From: Dipylidium caninum
Lineage: Eukaryota; Platyhelminthes; Cestoda; Cyclophyllidea; Dipylidiidae
Assembly: GCA_017562135.1 (NCBI GenBank)
Contig: QEYB01000368.1
Location: 806,001-870,000, forward strand
Direction of reading: 5' to 3'
DNA: 64,000 nt
Positions 36,153 to 49,643 of the stretch are shown in pieces; the stretch's first letter is position 1, and the number at the start of each line of letters is the position of its first letter. The translations under genes were made by a program, and so were the position numbers. The notes beneath the pieces are model-generated. The model saw nothing but the letters and a program-made list of their open reading frames with translations, did not search any database and was not told where the DNA came from.

Positions 36153-39100
36153 CTAAGTCCACGTATCAAATAAGCAGCGCTTAGAACACTTCAAGTCACG
36201 GAAAAATTGTTCTGCCTCCTCTGATGTTAAAGAGCCTTGTTTTTCGAATATTTCAAATAAAGTGGCCTTTACGCCTGGGGCCACCGTTCTAGCATCGCTG
36301 AAAATAAAGTTAAGCATCGCGTCAGCTACTGCAAATACATCAATCTGTAAAGAAAAAATTGGCCCAACAATTAAAAAACTCGTACCCACAGACATAAAGA
36401 TAACCGTTTTTTGATTTTAACAGCGACCATATAGTTTCGGCCAAGTCAAGCATAAGGTGCTGCACGTAGACTTTTTGTTCACTCTCACGCGAATAAGCAA
36501 TCCGCAGGTGACGAAGCACCCCACAGTTAAGCGCCTCGTCTAACTCTGTGAGAAGAATCGAGTCATGTGCGCGATTGCGGCAACCGTAGAATAAAATGGC
36601 TTCGCCCAGTTTCCCACCTGCAATTAACCAATTTTCTTATTGTAAGATCATTAATTGTATATAATTAGTGGTTCATATCCTACCATCAACAAACCTTTCG
36701 ACCTAATAAACATTCTGTCCTGAATAAAACCGAGAAAGGGAGCGAGCCCCGTACCGGCTGCAACCATCACGATCGGAGTCAGCGAATTTCGAGGTAACCG
36801 AAATTCTGATCGCCTCAAATATACAGGCACAGCGTCGCCCACTTTAAGTTCGGAAAGAAAACCACTCGCAACCCCTCTATGTAATCTTCCTATAATAAAA
36901 AAGTTATTCTCGAAATCCGCCCAGTATTAAAATAAAGACCGCATTTCTGTTACATGTCAAAAAAACTATGAACTACTTGATACTAAAATTACGATTAACA
37001 CAAGCACTTTTGAAATCAGAGGAGCAAATTCGATTTAAATACTGCCATATAATTAAATTTGAATACAAAAGACACTAAATTAAGTGTAAGAGAAGTAGAT
37101 ACCCACCAGTAGGAGCGATATAATTTAGAACCCTAACAATGAGGCGTACTCTGTTGGGTCGAAACCGGGAGGAAGAGGCTACACTGTAAAACCGCGACTG
37201 CAGACGGGGGAGCAGTCGACAAAGGAGAAGGACTGATGGTCTACAAGAAGGCAAATCTTCCAGCAATTCGACTATATTGCGTCTCGCAGCTAGGATCCAC
37301 TCCTCGTAGGTCCCTCCTTTCTATATTCACAAGGGATAATCTATGATAAACATTCGGGGTTATAACTACTGCTTCAAGGCGGTTAGTAACTAACAAAATA
37401 TAAATATAAAAATAATCCAGTTGATTGCCATTTCATGCATGGCAGGTGAATGTATCAACCAGTTTTTTACATATTGGAAAAGGAAAAAACAATTTCAACG
37501 ATTACGGTTGAAAATAGCAAAGGTTAACTTGCGATTTCTGATTGTCCAACTATAAGATGTTCAAGGAACGCGCGTTCGGCTTTGTTTTTTGTACATTTTG
37601 CCAAAGACTCGATTAGATTGAACCGGGGTGGAGTGGTCAAATCCAAGTAATGAGTGAATGCTGTTCTTAATGTACACGGTGTAGGAAAGTGGTTGGAACG
37701 ATTTTTTGTTGTGCCTAAATCAATTATATTCGAAAACTGCGATTAAGAAGACAGAAGAGTAGAGTTACTGTGTTAAAATGAGCGGAAATTAAATTCATTC
37801 TTAAGTGACAAAAAGAGTATTACTTTAACCACTAACCTGAAGCACTCCTTATATGCACAAACTGCTCCGGATCCACATCTAAACGAGCGCACAGCCTTTG
37901 AACCAACTCTTTAGGATTCCTTGGACACACCCCAATGTGATCGCCAGCAGCGTACCTAACGCATAGAAAGCCGGTGTAGACTCGGAAAAGTATCGACTGA
38001 AAAAAACCTCGATATTCAACATTGGACTCACTTGATACCCGAATTGCTGAGACACAACTCAACTAGACGACATGAGCGGTCACGTGAGTTAAACAGTTCT
38101 GTGTTGACGGTAACAGTGGCTAAGAAGGGGTTTGACGGTGAAAAGGGTCTAAATATCATTAAACATGCGGTCATAGTAATTTCAAGGAATGAGTAAACTT
38201 GGATAAACGCAGGTATACAGCGTACGGTGCATTAAAACAGTATGAATGAATGCGTTCAGGCTCGCCAGTAAAAAATCCTCGGAGAGCTTCAACTTCGGCA
38301 GAAGGAAGACACATGAAGGTACTTCTCCCCCTCTCATTAACAGACTCATCAATATAGCCCGATGCCAGACCGTACATTTGGCAAAGTGACATCTGCCAGG
38401 CACGAAAATCGGCCTCCATGCTGCGTGCCGCATCGCTATAGAAGGGCAGCATTTTACGTAACCCGCCCAACCTCCCTAAGTGGTGGTCAACTTGTTTGGC
38501 GAATTCATTAAATTGGAGGTAACCAGAGTCACCTAAGCCAAATACCTAGAACAAAAAAATCAATGCAATTTTAGGAACATAAAATGTTCAGCACTATTGC
38601 TGAAGCGATATTTTAGAAGAAACCAAAAAGCTCAAGGATTCACAAAGCCTTTCAAATGCAACCCATAAATCGTAAAATGTATTAAAGTAGACATTCAATA
38701 CTCCAAGCAGAGCTCTAACAAGGTAGATTATTGTGTACTCATCAAAGGAGGGTAAAAGTTAACGCATACCAAGTAGTTAAAGTTTAATAAGGATACGTGC
38801 GAAGAACGGAGCCAATTGTCAAAGTCTCTTGCGCTATCTGGTGGTTCACCGTCGCCGTGAGTGGAAACAATAAAAATATTTAGGTCCGCTTCACCAAGAA
38901 CGAGCAAGTTCTAAAAAAACCTAAAGTAAAATAGGCATATAGTCGCTCGCCTCATAGAAATCCTTCAGATTGTTTATAGATACGTCAAATTCCGAGGACC
39001 GAGAAAAAAGCTCTTGAAGACGATAAGCATACTGCTCTGCAGTCCCACTCTCAGTTCCAAAGAACACATTAAACTTATAGACTGCGCTGTGGGGATGATT

Positions 39101-39181
39101 CGTGCGTCTCTGTCGTAATACCCAGACAAATAACGAGATACAGCCCACAATGAAGAAGAACACATCAATGGAAGACAGCAT
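36153..39181 (-). CDS. POR: NADPH-cytochrome P450 reductase
   Basis: Diflavin enzyme of the endoplasmic reticulum that passes electrons from NADPH through FAD and FMN to cytochrome P450. Exon 1 starts at the ATG at 39181 (MLSSIDVFFFIVGCISLFV, a membrane anchor, then basic LRQRR) and contains the FMN loop FFGTESGTAEQYA. After a 40-nt intron, exon 2 (38910-38770) has STHGDGEPPDSARDFDNWL. Exon 3 (from 38545) has VFGLGDSGYLQFNEF. Then come AAGDHIGVCP (about 37955), HYLDLTTPPRFNLIESL (about 37660), EWILAARRNIVELLED, RFYSVASSS (FAD) and GVASGFLSEL. The end carries VAAGTGLAPFLGFIQDR and ILFYGCRNRAHD (NADPH) and YLYVCG-DARTVAPGVK, finishing CLFDTWT, the counterpart of DVWS. The last exon is 36297-36153. 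All domains are present and in order. The junction near 38.2-38.05 kb was not fixed exactly. ER anchor plus domain order exclude NOS and methionine synthase reductase. Confidence 0.9.
38911..38950 (-). other. 40-nt GC-AG intron in the P450 reductase gene
   Basis: The donor reads GAG|GCGAGC and the acceptor TTTTTTTAG. Exons of 231 and 141 nt on either side are in phase 0 and join to DFYENLLVLGEADLNIFIVS. Without splicing the frame meets a stop after MPILL. Confidence 0.8.
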
Positions 39182-40520
39182 TCCTCGTTGGTGGCCAGGG
39201 TCTACCTGCCATAATATAGAATACCTCAACTGCTAGTGAAAACAAGACTAAAAGGAATGAAAACAACGAGACCAGGGAACAAAACATTGCAAGTGAAAAT
39301 TTTATTTAAAGTCAGAGAGACGAAGTAAGGGTGTGCAAACGCAGCGTACTAAGCTGAATATACTAGCACTCGTAATCGGAACATGCAGGATCCCAGCCTA
39401 GAATTCCATTTGTTTAGAAGGACCGCAACGACCAAACCACATGACCGCCTTCGCACACAGCTCTGCGTGGGCACGATGTTCATTTACACATTAGCCAATG
39501 AATTAAGAAAACATTCAGATTCAAGGTCGTGTTCTAATGGTCTGGGGAATCTCAAACATTCAGGCTACTTGCCCACACACTTAAGTAAAAAACCTAGACT
39601 ATGAGCATATGATAAATTTCTCCATGCGACGGAAACTTCAAAATTTAATGCGATGGGCACGCAGTACTTTCACTTAATCTAGGGATCGACATGAGATAAA
39701 CGACCATATTCAGGAGAAGCAGCGAAGGTAATGTTGATTGCAATTAGAAAAAAACCATGCGCTCAATAAAATAGCATTTTGATACAAGATTACCCACGGA
39801 TGGCCCCATACTTATGCCTTAAATAAAAACTTGGGCGATACCGTAAGCAGCTCTCCATTATGAAACCGACCTCTTAATTCTTCATAGTGTGAAGAATACA
39901 ACTTCGAAACACTAGCTTATCCGACCCCAATGTCGTTTTTCAACATATGAAAAAAAAACAGGCAAACATGAAAAGCTGGCAAAAGAGCAACGCAGTCCCA
40001 TTGCTCAATTGCTACCTTACCCGTTTGTTCTCACTTTACTTAAACAACCCCCTCAGCACAAATGTGAGTGGACGACCAAACCGAGTTCGCTCTGAATCCC
40101 CCACGGCTTTAGATTTTCCATTACGATCCGTAATGAAAAATCCACCCAGATGAATTACTCACGAACCGTGAAATCATATAGGCGGCAAGCGTGGACAACC
40201 GCGTCGTCCATCCCCTCCCCGTACTCATTATGCATATTACCTGTGACGCTGATAACAAGAACGTGGCAGAGGAAACTCAAGGTCACAGCCCAGTGGTACA
40301 TTATAAACCCTTATTGCATACTATGTTAAAAGTATTTCCCGCCTAGATGATTTCTCATAAGTGCAGTATAGACGGCAATCCTGCGGCAACCTTAAACGAA
40401 TTCACTTCAATTAGCTGTACAAATTTTACAATGACCCTTATTTTAACTCTATAATGGTTAAAGTCCAAGTAAATACACATTTAATGTAATTAATAAACAT
40501 GTTCACTTAGAGAGTACCCC
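39182..40520. other. Intergenic region, upstream of the P450 reductase
   Basis: About 1.3 kb between the IFT122 stop and the reductase start, both genes on the minus strand. It should hold the reductase promoter and the IFT122 3' end. No coding segment was recognised. Confidence 0.5.
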
Positions 40521-43500
40521 TTATATAGTGGGGCCACATCTGCAGAAAGGGCATTGTTGTTTTTGAAGCAAGTAGACTTGGTAGTCTTCCTTCTGAAAGA
40601 ACTAAGTAAAAATTTTTGTTGGGAGTCAAACAAAGTCAGTGAAGCTTACGACAACGCCCATTTAGACAACGTTTTGACTTTTTGGTGAATCGTTGCGTTG
40701 ATTGTTATAGACACCCATTGAAGTTAAAGACCAAAGCATTTAGTATGAATTTGTCTTCAAAAATGATTGTAATCTCTCAAAACTTGAGATTGCTGTTCCA
40801 ATTAACTCTATTTCCTAAATCTGCGTATACCACCATGTTTCCGCGATTTGCAGCAACTCTCAACTGGACAGTGAATGTTTGTTGAACAAAAAAAGTTAAA
40901 AATAGCCTTACCTTATTGCAGGACTTGCAATATGTAATTGCAAAACCCGGCATAACGTTCTTAAAAAACCGTTTTTTCATTGGATAAGCAGATTCGAGAA
41001 CAGCGATATCAGATGAAGGTATCGACTTTAACGTTTCTGCACCCAAAATAATGGGCTGATACTGATCGGAACCCAACTAAATGAGTAAAAAAAGACGACT
41101 TGTAAAACGGCAGAAAAATTAACACGAATTAATAATACAGGTCAATTAACGAAACCGAACAGATCAATATTATGTGATTCCGATAGTGCCTCCAAAAATT
41201 AACACAGTATAGCTTCTTTCGTTTAACGTTTTCTATAAAAAAGTGATCACACACATTGCAATTGACAATTTTTTCAGCAAAAGGATCAGGATCAAGTTCT
41301 AGAGCTTCGTCTCCACATGTCAGGCCTTCAGACGTAGCCTTGCAGTGGTTCGTTGGGTCACTTTGAACCAACTCATCCACTTCCCTTTCCGTTAGCTCAG
41401 GATCAGGGAAGAATTCCACAAGGGGCAAAGTATCTAATGCACACAGGTAACATTTAACATTTTATAAAACATTAACCAATGAATAGGAATACAGATGTAA
41501 GTCAACTCACCAAAAGACAGGAAAGAATATACAAATGGCTCTTTGCAGTTTATGCAACGATTGTCATTTGGAAGAAGTGAGTTGACATTTGAACACCGAT
41601 AACAAACGATTGTGGTATCCTTAAAAAAATCATAAAACATCGACATCCTACTCTGTGAAAAATAGATGATTTGAGCGTTTAGATATTGCCCCATAAAATC
41701 TGCGGGTGTTAGGAATGAGTACACGAAAGGAGTTGTATACGCTAACGCCACTCACAATGATGCTAACCAAGTGACTTACTTCTGCGTCTTCAAGAGGTGT
41801 AGCTCTGATAGCCAAGGTTTGTAACTCCACTACCCTTCGGAGTGGCTCCTTTATATGCATAGTCTGCAGGCGGTCGAAAGCATATCTGGCCAATTTAAAT
41901 GCCTTAAGAATTCTACTGTGCTTTGCTAGAGTAAATAAAATGTACCTAAAATGCCAATTTTACTAAGAACAATAACGTAAAAGGCATCGAGGCTAAGTTT
42001 GATGAGCATTATTATTTGCATAAAGTGGGTATGCTACCTATCCATATGCTTGAAATGAAAAAGAACAGTTGGCCCTTTTTTCCAAATCCTCTACTTTAAA
42101 ATACGTCAAGGATACACTTTCGATATCCCTTCGAATTCGTCTTTTCCCATACGATTTAACAGATACCGAGCCATATTTAGGTAGGTTTCAGGCAAGTGTA
42201 CTGCGAAGGGATCATTCTAGAGTATAAAGGAAAGGTTAACAAGTTGACTTCCTTTAGATCCAGTGCATGTAACACGGATGCGTTGAATGATAAATCACAA
42301 AGATGCGCAATTGGTCCAAAACAAATAGAGTGTAATGATTTTATACATATGTGGACGCACCATCTGGAGACATGATTTAAAAGTAAGGTAAGAATCACGA
42401 TCTCTAAATAAAGCAAAATAACATATGGTTTTAATTAACGAAGTGCCAATTGCATTCCTCCATAATTATGAATAATACATGATTTTATTGAAGAAAGAAG
42501 AAGCACGTCCATCCAGACATTTAAAAGAACAAATAAGGTCTGGCTTTCGTGAATAAATGAAGAAAATTGGCAGCAGTAGTCATAGATATTCCAGAAATAA
42601 ACTCATTATGTTTAAAGGGGATGTTGCCTAGCCAAATAAAGGAAAATGAGACGAACCCTACCATGAGCTGATGAATATTATTGTACACGAAATATAAATC
42701 GGAAAGCTTCGAAAATTTCTCAAATTTTTTCAAATTGTTCCTCTTTGTGCGTACGTCTACAAGAAGAAATAAATCCTAATGGAGACAATGATGAAGTGTC
42801 CTGCTTAAGTTGCAAATCAGTTTACCTTCTGTTTTCCTGGCAAATTCAGCGTATTGTCTGGACAGTTTCCAACAATACCAGCTGGCGTCGCTGAATCTGG
42901 ATTCGAAAATGGCACACCTAGCTAGTTCTTCGAGAAAAGAAACTGCTTCGTTGGCTAGTTCTGCTCGTGCGAAAGCTACGGGCCAGAACAAATGACCATC
43001 AAATTCTGTATACTTGCATAAGTTCGATTAATCACAATTCTACGATTCTGTGAAATATTTTAGGGATACCACTTAAGGAACTAGAAAAACCACATGCATA
43101 GAATGTTACTGTTTGACGACTAGTAGTACAGATGTATGTATAAATAGAACTGCACCAGCTTGGGCTTCTTCGAAGTTGTCATTTTCAGCTAACCATTGAG
43201 CGTAGGGCAGGTAAACCTTACGCGCATACTCTGGGTTCTCTTGAACGAGAGATAAGGACTAAAACAACAGTCACAATGAAATAACTATAATTTCACGCTT
43301 CATAAGTATAAAGGGGCAACCAGACAACCAAATTATAATGAAGGGCATTGAAAAAAGCAATTCACCCACCTCATTCCATTTGCCGGCTTTGATAAGAATG
43401 TCTAATTGACTGCTAATGTCACCCATTCGCGCATAGCAATCGGCTGCAAAAACATATTCTCCTAAATGCACCAAATTTTTCGCACATAGATCCAGGTTTG

Positions 43501-46500
43501 TCCGATCTCCCTTATCTACCTTTCGGCTTATTTCTAAAAGTCTAAAATCGAGACACTATTGTAATAACGCGCTCATTATCGAAATTCATTTTTAAAAGTG
43601 GTGGAAGAAGGTACACAGCCTGGTGGAAAACTACAAGGATTGCTGATTGGATAGGCGTACAGTTTTAGACCCTTGCAAAAGTGCTACTGACCTCTTGTGA
43701 GTGGATAAGAATGGCATAAGGTGAACTTTATTTGGACATACACATCAGCCCACTCATGTTCAGCTGCGAGTTCGGTGGCTGCAGCGAAGTTCCCGGCTTC
43801 GATAAACATATTAGCTGCAGTACGATGGTCCTTCGTCGTACGTGCCCATTCTGCCCGTTTGGTTAGCAAGGAGCGAGCACTATCTCCAGGGTGCTGGTCG
43901 GACTGCATGGCACCATCACCACCTGCTGACACGATGGCTTCCTTGGCTTCGGCGAACCGGCGCAAATCGGTATAAAGGCTAATTATAAGGTCTAGACGCT
44001 TGGCTTTTTTGAAAGCCTTCACAGCCTCATTATATTTTCCTTGAAAACAGGCCATTTCAGCTTCTATAAGAAGAGATTCTTTCGGAGTCAGCGTTGAAGT
44101 GGGCGCCTGAACAGCTCCCCGGCGTCGGCGTTCCTTGCAAATGAAAATCAGACACGATTTACTTAACAGATAGGCGAAATATATATATTCATACAAATAA
44201 ACGGTTACTCACCTCTAAATGCTGGATGTACGTCAAATAGAAATAGTCGTCAGCTTGAATAAACGCTGAGCGTGCAATCTGAAAAATATGGATATTGACT
44301 TTGAAGAAATGGGTATTTATGCCCATGAAAGTCAAACAGCAAATTATCAAGTTACCTGTTACTGGGCAAGTAAAAAAGGCAAAAGAGCAATATTAAAATT
44401 ATAAAATAAAATATTGCTCGGATTGATTAACAAGCAAAGGTTATCCGCTCGTTAGAAAAGCGAAGAATTCGCAAAATACTAAAATTCGTATTTATTAACC
44501 TAAACACATCTTCCCTTAGATTGCAATATAGAGATAATCAAGCAGAATAACAAAAAAGTATCATAAAAAGAAAGCCAAAAAATATATGAAGTGCACACAA
44601 TAATGAGAAAACATTAGTACCTGGAGTTCCATGTTGAGGAGAGCAACACTGCCTAGCTCCCGCCAATCGGTTTCTGAGACGCCCAAACAAGCGATATGAT
44701 AAGCTTTCTGCAGACGACCAGAGTTCAAATAGTAGTACATTGCCTGCGCCAACTGTATATTTATGCACTTTACAGTTTGTGAGGAAAGACAGTAAACAGA
44801 AGCCCCACTAAAATTTATTATGGCTCCCTAGAAGGCAGATGTAATGTAAGGTAACTTGACACACATAGTTCAACATACCAAAGAAAGATTTTGTGCTTAC
44901 TTCTGAAGGTTGTTGATGGCATATGTAGTCATTAACTACTACATACATTGTATCTTTGTCACAATAACAAAGAAGGTCGTTGTCGATCTCATTCCAAGCA
45001 AAACTTAACACTCCGAACTCCTTAAATGAGCAGATAGATGCATTTACAAAAACTAAAGACGTCCAAAAGAGGGACATCAACAACCCATGGTGACAAAAAA
45101 GCACGAAAGCGTTCGATCAGTGAAAGGTATTCATGTAACTTTGAGTAAAATTATTCAAATTTCCAAGCTTATAAATATAAAAAATTCGAGGCCAAACTAT
45201 CATGAGTGACTGAAAACTGCGTTTTGGTATAATGGTGTCCAAAAGGATACCTCTGTAAATTATAGAAGGCTTTCAGGATTGAAGTTTGATGAGGCAGAAA
45301 ATAAAATTTGATGAAAAGGTGATGGATACAATACATTGGCAATGGGTAATGAAATATTTAGTGGGTTTGTAATTAATCCGTCCACAAATATCAGAAGGGT
45401 GAGTCTTACCCGCATTAGTACTTCTTTTGTTATTACCGAATGTATAGTAAGAATATTACTTCCATCAATAACAGCTAGTTTATCACAATCAATGCTAACA
45501 CCAGTGCTTGCTACCCTATCGTTGAGTTTTATCACCGGCTCCACGAAGAAATGGCCGATGACTATTTTAATGACCTATAAGAAAGTGAAATTGCAGAAAC
45601 GTATATAGATGCAGGGATTGCCCAGTTTTAATATAAAATCATCACGCGATGAGAAATGCAATAATGATACTGTCAATTTCAGGGTTCGATGAATAATTTT
45701 CAACAAATGTAATAAATATCCCATTAAATGTACATTGAGATGATTTATAATAATGTTGCCGTTAACTTAATTACAATGAATTGCGTGTAAAATTACATAA
45801 GAAAATGCTTATCCATGAAAAAAGACGAATAGACACTCGGCAAGGAAATAGATCTACATTTGAATGTCGATGTAGATTGAAAGTAAGAGGCGTTTATTCT
45901 AATATAAGCTATCGGGGGCAACAAAACGTAAACTCACTTGCCCATTAGACATTCCCACCATCAAGCTTTCATTACTGGTAGGATCACCCTGCTGTCGAAT
46001 ACACTGGACAGGCGACTCAATTTGCCATTCATTTTCAATTTTACCCTTGTGGTAACATAAAGGCATATTAATAACGAGTGAAGAGATTATTTACGTTAGC
46101 CTCTTTCGTATCTGTATGAAATAATTTTTGAGACAAAGACGAAAAATGATGAGGTACATCAGTGATACTTTGATAAATAATCGACACTTTAAAGGATTTT
46201 AGCCAGTTACCAGTGAATTCAGACATGTAATTCTGGATTCTTGGCAATAGACAATGTGTCTGGAGGTAAGCAGGAGAAATTGACAATCCAACAATAACAT
46301 TACTTTTTCCTTTATACGGTAATGCATATCGGAAGCATCATCTATAGCTGATTCGTAAATAAGAACTCGATCTGAAAGTTGTATCTAGATCAAGTCTGCA
46401 ATCCTCAGAAATCAAACTTACTGCTAACCGATTCCTATATACCGCAATTCTTTTTACCACGTCACGGCATTTGATACGAGCTAAATATCACAAAAATGAA

Positions 46501-48132
46501 GCCATTCACTTACCTCTCTGTTCTGTTACTAGATGGCGAATAACAACGTCTGTTATCATTTCTCTGAAGGCATAGCGATCCCCAAAGGTACTATGTACAA
46601 CGGGCAAAGAGTACTCAATGCTTCGGATAGTCCCGTCTTGACAACCAATTATCTGCATTAGGAATAAGAATTACTTGATCTACCATCACTGTTCAAAAAT
46701 AAGGAAGTCCGGAAATTAACTAACGGAGACCCAATCAAAACAATATTAACTCACTAGGCGATTATTTCCTGGTCGTTTAGTAGAACTTAAAATCCATGAA
46801 TTTTCTGTATTAAGAGCTCCAATTTGACAACCCTCATAACTGTACAAATTCACTTTTCGATTTTGTCCACAAATAGCCAAGTATTCCGACGAGTCGCCTA
46901 TCCAGTCCATGCAAACAGGAACAAACCCAAGGTGGCGATCTTTGCCGCACTACATAAAATAAGGCAATCAGCTATAATAGTACCTTACCTTAGTGCCAAC
47001 AGGACCTTTGACAGACTATAATCAGGAAAAATTAAGCATGAATCCTAAAATAAATAAAACTCAAGTACTTTTTGCGTAATGACAAGCTTGTTCGTCAGAG
47101 ATCCACCTGGCTGCAAAACCTTAAAGAGGCAAATAAGTAAATATTACAATGTATGGAAAATTGTAAGGGAACAGTTTAATTGCAAATAGGCGGTGAAGAC
47201 AGATGAACTAATATTCATGAAGGAAATAGTGCATTTTACCGTAGATTACCTCCAATTATACGGGTTTTACATGTCTGTATTAGTTGAAATTTTCACATGC
47301 TAGTGAATCACCTGTTTATTAGATAAATGGTAAAATGACAGCCGTTCGTCCGAATCACAAATCGCGAGCATCTCCAACTTATTGGATCTAAGAAACGATT
47401 TAAGTATACCCCAAAACTACCTCAAATATACCCATTGTAAGTCACATATGGGAGCTCCACTTCCCCTTTCAATTGATATAACCTCTTCGCCTTCCTAAAA
47501 CTCGTGTGCTGTAAACATAACCCACTTGGTTTCTAATAGTTACAGAACCACTTTGTAACCCAACTGCCAAAAGATTCCCATCAGCCGTCCAATCCAAACA
47601 AAAGGAGCGGCAAGGAAGTTTAGTCCTTTTAATCGACTTCTGATCAGCGGCCCAGAAGCCTTGCCGAGAGATTATTAATTATTGAAGAACTACTTAAATC
47701 GTCCGATGAACAACTAGCAAGAAGTAAGGATCTTGGATTGAAACAAAGGTGCTGAACACACGAATTTTGCCTTTAAAATCAATAAGTTAAAGTAATTGGC
47801 ACCTACGAGTATCGCAAAACAGCTTCGAAAGTGCCGTTTCGCCATATAATTACATTGTTATCCGCTCCACCACTCGCAAAGTGGAAGCCGTCGAAACTAA
47901 AGTTCACGTGCAAACAAGTATCCTTGTGACCTTTTAAGGTCTTTAGCAGCGTGCCGCAATCGGATCGGAACACCGATACATTGATTCCGACTGCCGCAAT
48001 GACTATTTTGCCATCTGGACTGCAACACAGGTCCCAAACGCTGCAATAAATATTAGCATGGATTTGCTTATACCACGAAGGGGAATTAGATTTTCCTTTG
48101 ACTTTACAGGACCAGTTAATAAAAGTGTCCAT
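40521..48132 (-). CDS. IFT122: Intraflagellar transport protein 122 (IFT-A subunit)
   Basis: WD40 plus TPR subunit of the IFT-A complex, needed for retrograde transport and membrane-protein entry in cilia. The ATG is at 48132. The first WD repeat contains [19 protein letters not shown] and [13 protein letters not shown], almost the human signature, followed by [14 protein letters not shown]. The second propeller includes [10 protein letters not shown]...LMVGMSNGQ and [16 protein letters not shown]. The helical half includes [17 protein letters not shown] (44.7 kb), [18 protein letters not shown] (43.9 kb), [12 protein letters not shown] (43.2 kb) and [17 protein letters not shown] (41.8 kb). 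Next is a Cys-rich part, [20 protein letters not shown]. The C-terminal zinc-like end is split: ITYCKSCNK at 40.95 kb joins in phase 0 to the final exon 40601-40521, [20 protein letters not shown], matching CGQFFHEEDFEF in family members. More than fifteen exons; the gene appears complete. Its 5' end faces ABT1. Confidence 0.93.
47660..47693 (-). other. 34-nt intron in IFT122
   Basis: GT-AG intron between SSDDL and FWAADQKS with a split Ser codon (A|GC). Removal restores the WD40 match to SSSDFGLWSPEQKS of human IFT122. Confidence 0.85.
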
Positions 48133-48328
48133 CGATTATCTAGTTATCGCTCCTATTCAAAAAAACCCGAGTATATAGACAAACAATAATAAATTATTTG
48201 GCATGCGTTTAGGTATTATTTAAACAAATTTAATAGTTATAAATATAATAATTAGATGGTTTTGTGTTTGTCTCTTTTTTAATCACATAATGCTTCATTG
48301 ATCCGAAGCGCGGTTTTCTATTAAAACA
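48133..48328. promoter_or_regulatory. Probable bidirectional promoter between IFT122 and ABT1
   Basis: Only 196 bases separate the two divergent start codons, so both 5' UTRs and core promoters must fit here. The stretch is A+T-rich with several TTATTTG/TAATAATT blocks; no TATA box can be assigned to either gene. Confidence 0.55.
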
Positions 48329-49119
48329 ATGGGTGAGGTCGGGGGAGGTCCGGACCTGGGTGACCGTAACGCGGTGCCCGGAGTCATCTATTTTTCTTCA
48401 ATACCCACTGGCATGACGGTCGCAATGCTGATCGAAGAGCTTAGGTGTTTTGGTCAGGTTAATCGCGTATACCTAGTTCCTAAGAAGAAAACGTCACACA
48501 AAAAGATGCAACGTCAGTATTCTGAAGGTTGGGTCGAGTTTTTGAATCGCAAGAACGCTAAGAAAGCCGCACAGACGTTGAACTGCATAGAAGTCGCCGG
48601 AGGGAAGGTGTGTATTTATATTCAAGCGTTATCGGTAGAGGAAATCTTGGTTCGGCGAGCTTTGGAACGTACGTTTCCTCCCGAAAGTTACTTGGGCTGA
48701 TTTGTTTGCAATGGAACAGGAAGATAAAGAACAAAGGCGAATACAACAGGATCGTGATATTATAACTGCAAAAAGACTGGCCCGGCAGTTCAAAAACGAT
48801 GTGAATTCATACAAACTGGAAGCCAAGTTGAGGGTTTTAAAGAAAAGGTGATTATCTGCTTGACGTTTGTTAATGTTTGCGCCCTTTGTTCTCCCTTTTG
48901 CCCCTTATTTTTTGACTTCACTTACTCGTGCATGTCAATTTTTTTCCTAGTTTTAATGAACGGAACGCAGTTGACTTAAATGCCTTTCAAAAGCCTACGG
49001 AGGAGGAAATTAAAGAACGCATTGCACGCTCTTCTCGCACCCCTCCAGACGGTATCGATGGCTTCTCAGCTATAACCGATAAAGCTTTTATGAGTAATCT
49101 GTTTTCTGGTGGGATATGA
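48329..49119 (+). CDS. ABT1: ABT1/ESF2-type pre-rRNA processing RNA-binding protein (218 aa)
   Basis: Nucleolar RRM protein; yeast Esf2 helps assemble the small-subunit processome with the helicase Dbp8, and vertebrate ABT1 is its orthologue. Three exons: 48329-48607, 48639-48847, 48951-49119, with introns of 31 and 103 nt in phases 0 and 2. The spliced protein reads PGVIYFSSIPTGM (RNP2), RCFGQVNRVYLVPKKK, then YSEGWVEFLNRKNAKKAA (RNP1-like), LNCIEVAGGK|RKSWFGELW and FLPKVTWADLF. A long basic/acidic helix (DKEQRRIQQDRDIITAKRLA) follows, and the C-terminus is IDGFSAITDKAFMSNLFSG. The order is exactly that of the family (GGK-R-R, LWN, W at the end of the RRM). Length is close to that of animal ABT1. 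Head-to-head with IFT122 and tail-to-tail with the DDHD lipase. Confidence 0.92.
48608..48638 (+). other. 31-nt intron in ABT1
   Basis: GT-AG intron (GTGTGT ... GGTAG) between GGK and RKSWFGELW. Reading through keeps an open frame for 30 more codons but destroys the family match, whereas splicing restores it and brings in the next 69 codons. Confidence 0.88.
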
Positions 49120-49643
49120 CTTTTCCATTGCTGATTTGTTCTGTGTGTAGCGCAAGTTTTGTATATATATATTTAACTTTTTTTAAACGAATTATCTACG
49201 TTGATTGATCCACGAAAGGTTGTCTAAGATGATGCTATTTTGGGGTCTTTAATTTCACGAGCGAGTGAGCCCAGAGTAATGTTTGTTTCCTCGTGGAGGC
49301 TTCTGTCAGTCATGGGGCTCCATTCTTCTAACTTGAACGCTCTTTCCCACTTAGTTTTTGAATATTTTATTATTTTTTTCATTTAGGTGTAGTAACAAAT
49401 GCTCTCGCCAATTAGAGGTTTTATACCTAGTTTAGTCGATTGCGCAACTTTTTGGTGAGCTTTCACTTACCAAATTATTTAACATACTTTCCATGAAACA
49501 CGTAGAAATATTGTCCCTCTTCTCACCGAATGATTATTTTGGTAATGACTGACCGTGCACTTTATAAAAAGCCAAGATACCGACGGGTTGACAGAAAATA
49601 GGTCGTCGCCAATCAAATTATTTTTCAAGCGTGTGATAAATTG
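49120..49643. other. Convergent 3' region
   Basis: About 520 bases between the ABT1 stop and the DDHD lipase stop, A+T-rich with a short TA run near 49161-49171. It holds the two 3' ends; no coding signal. Confidence 0.5.
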
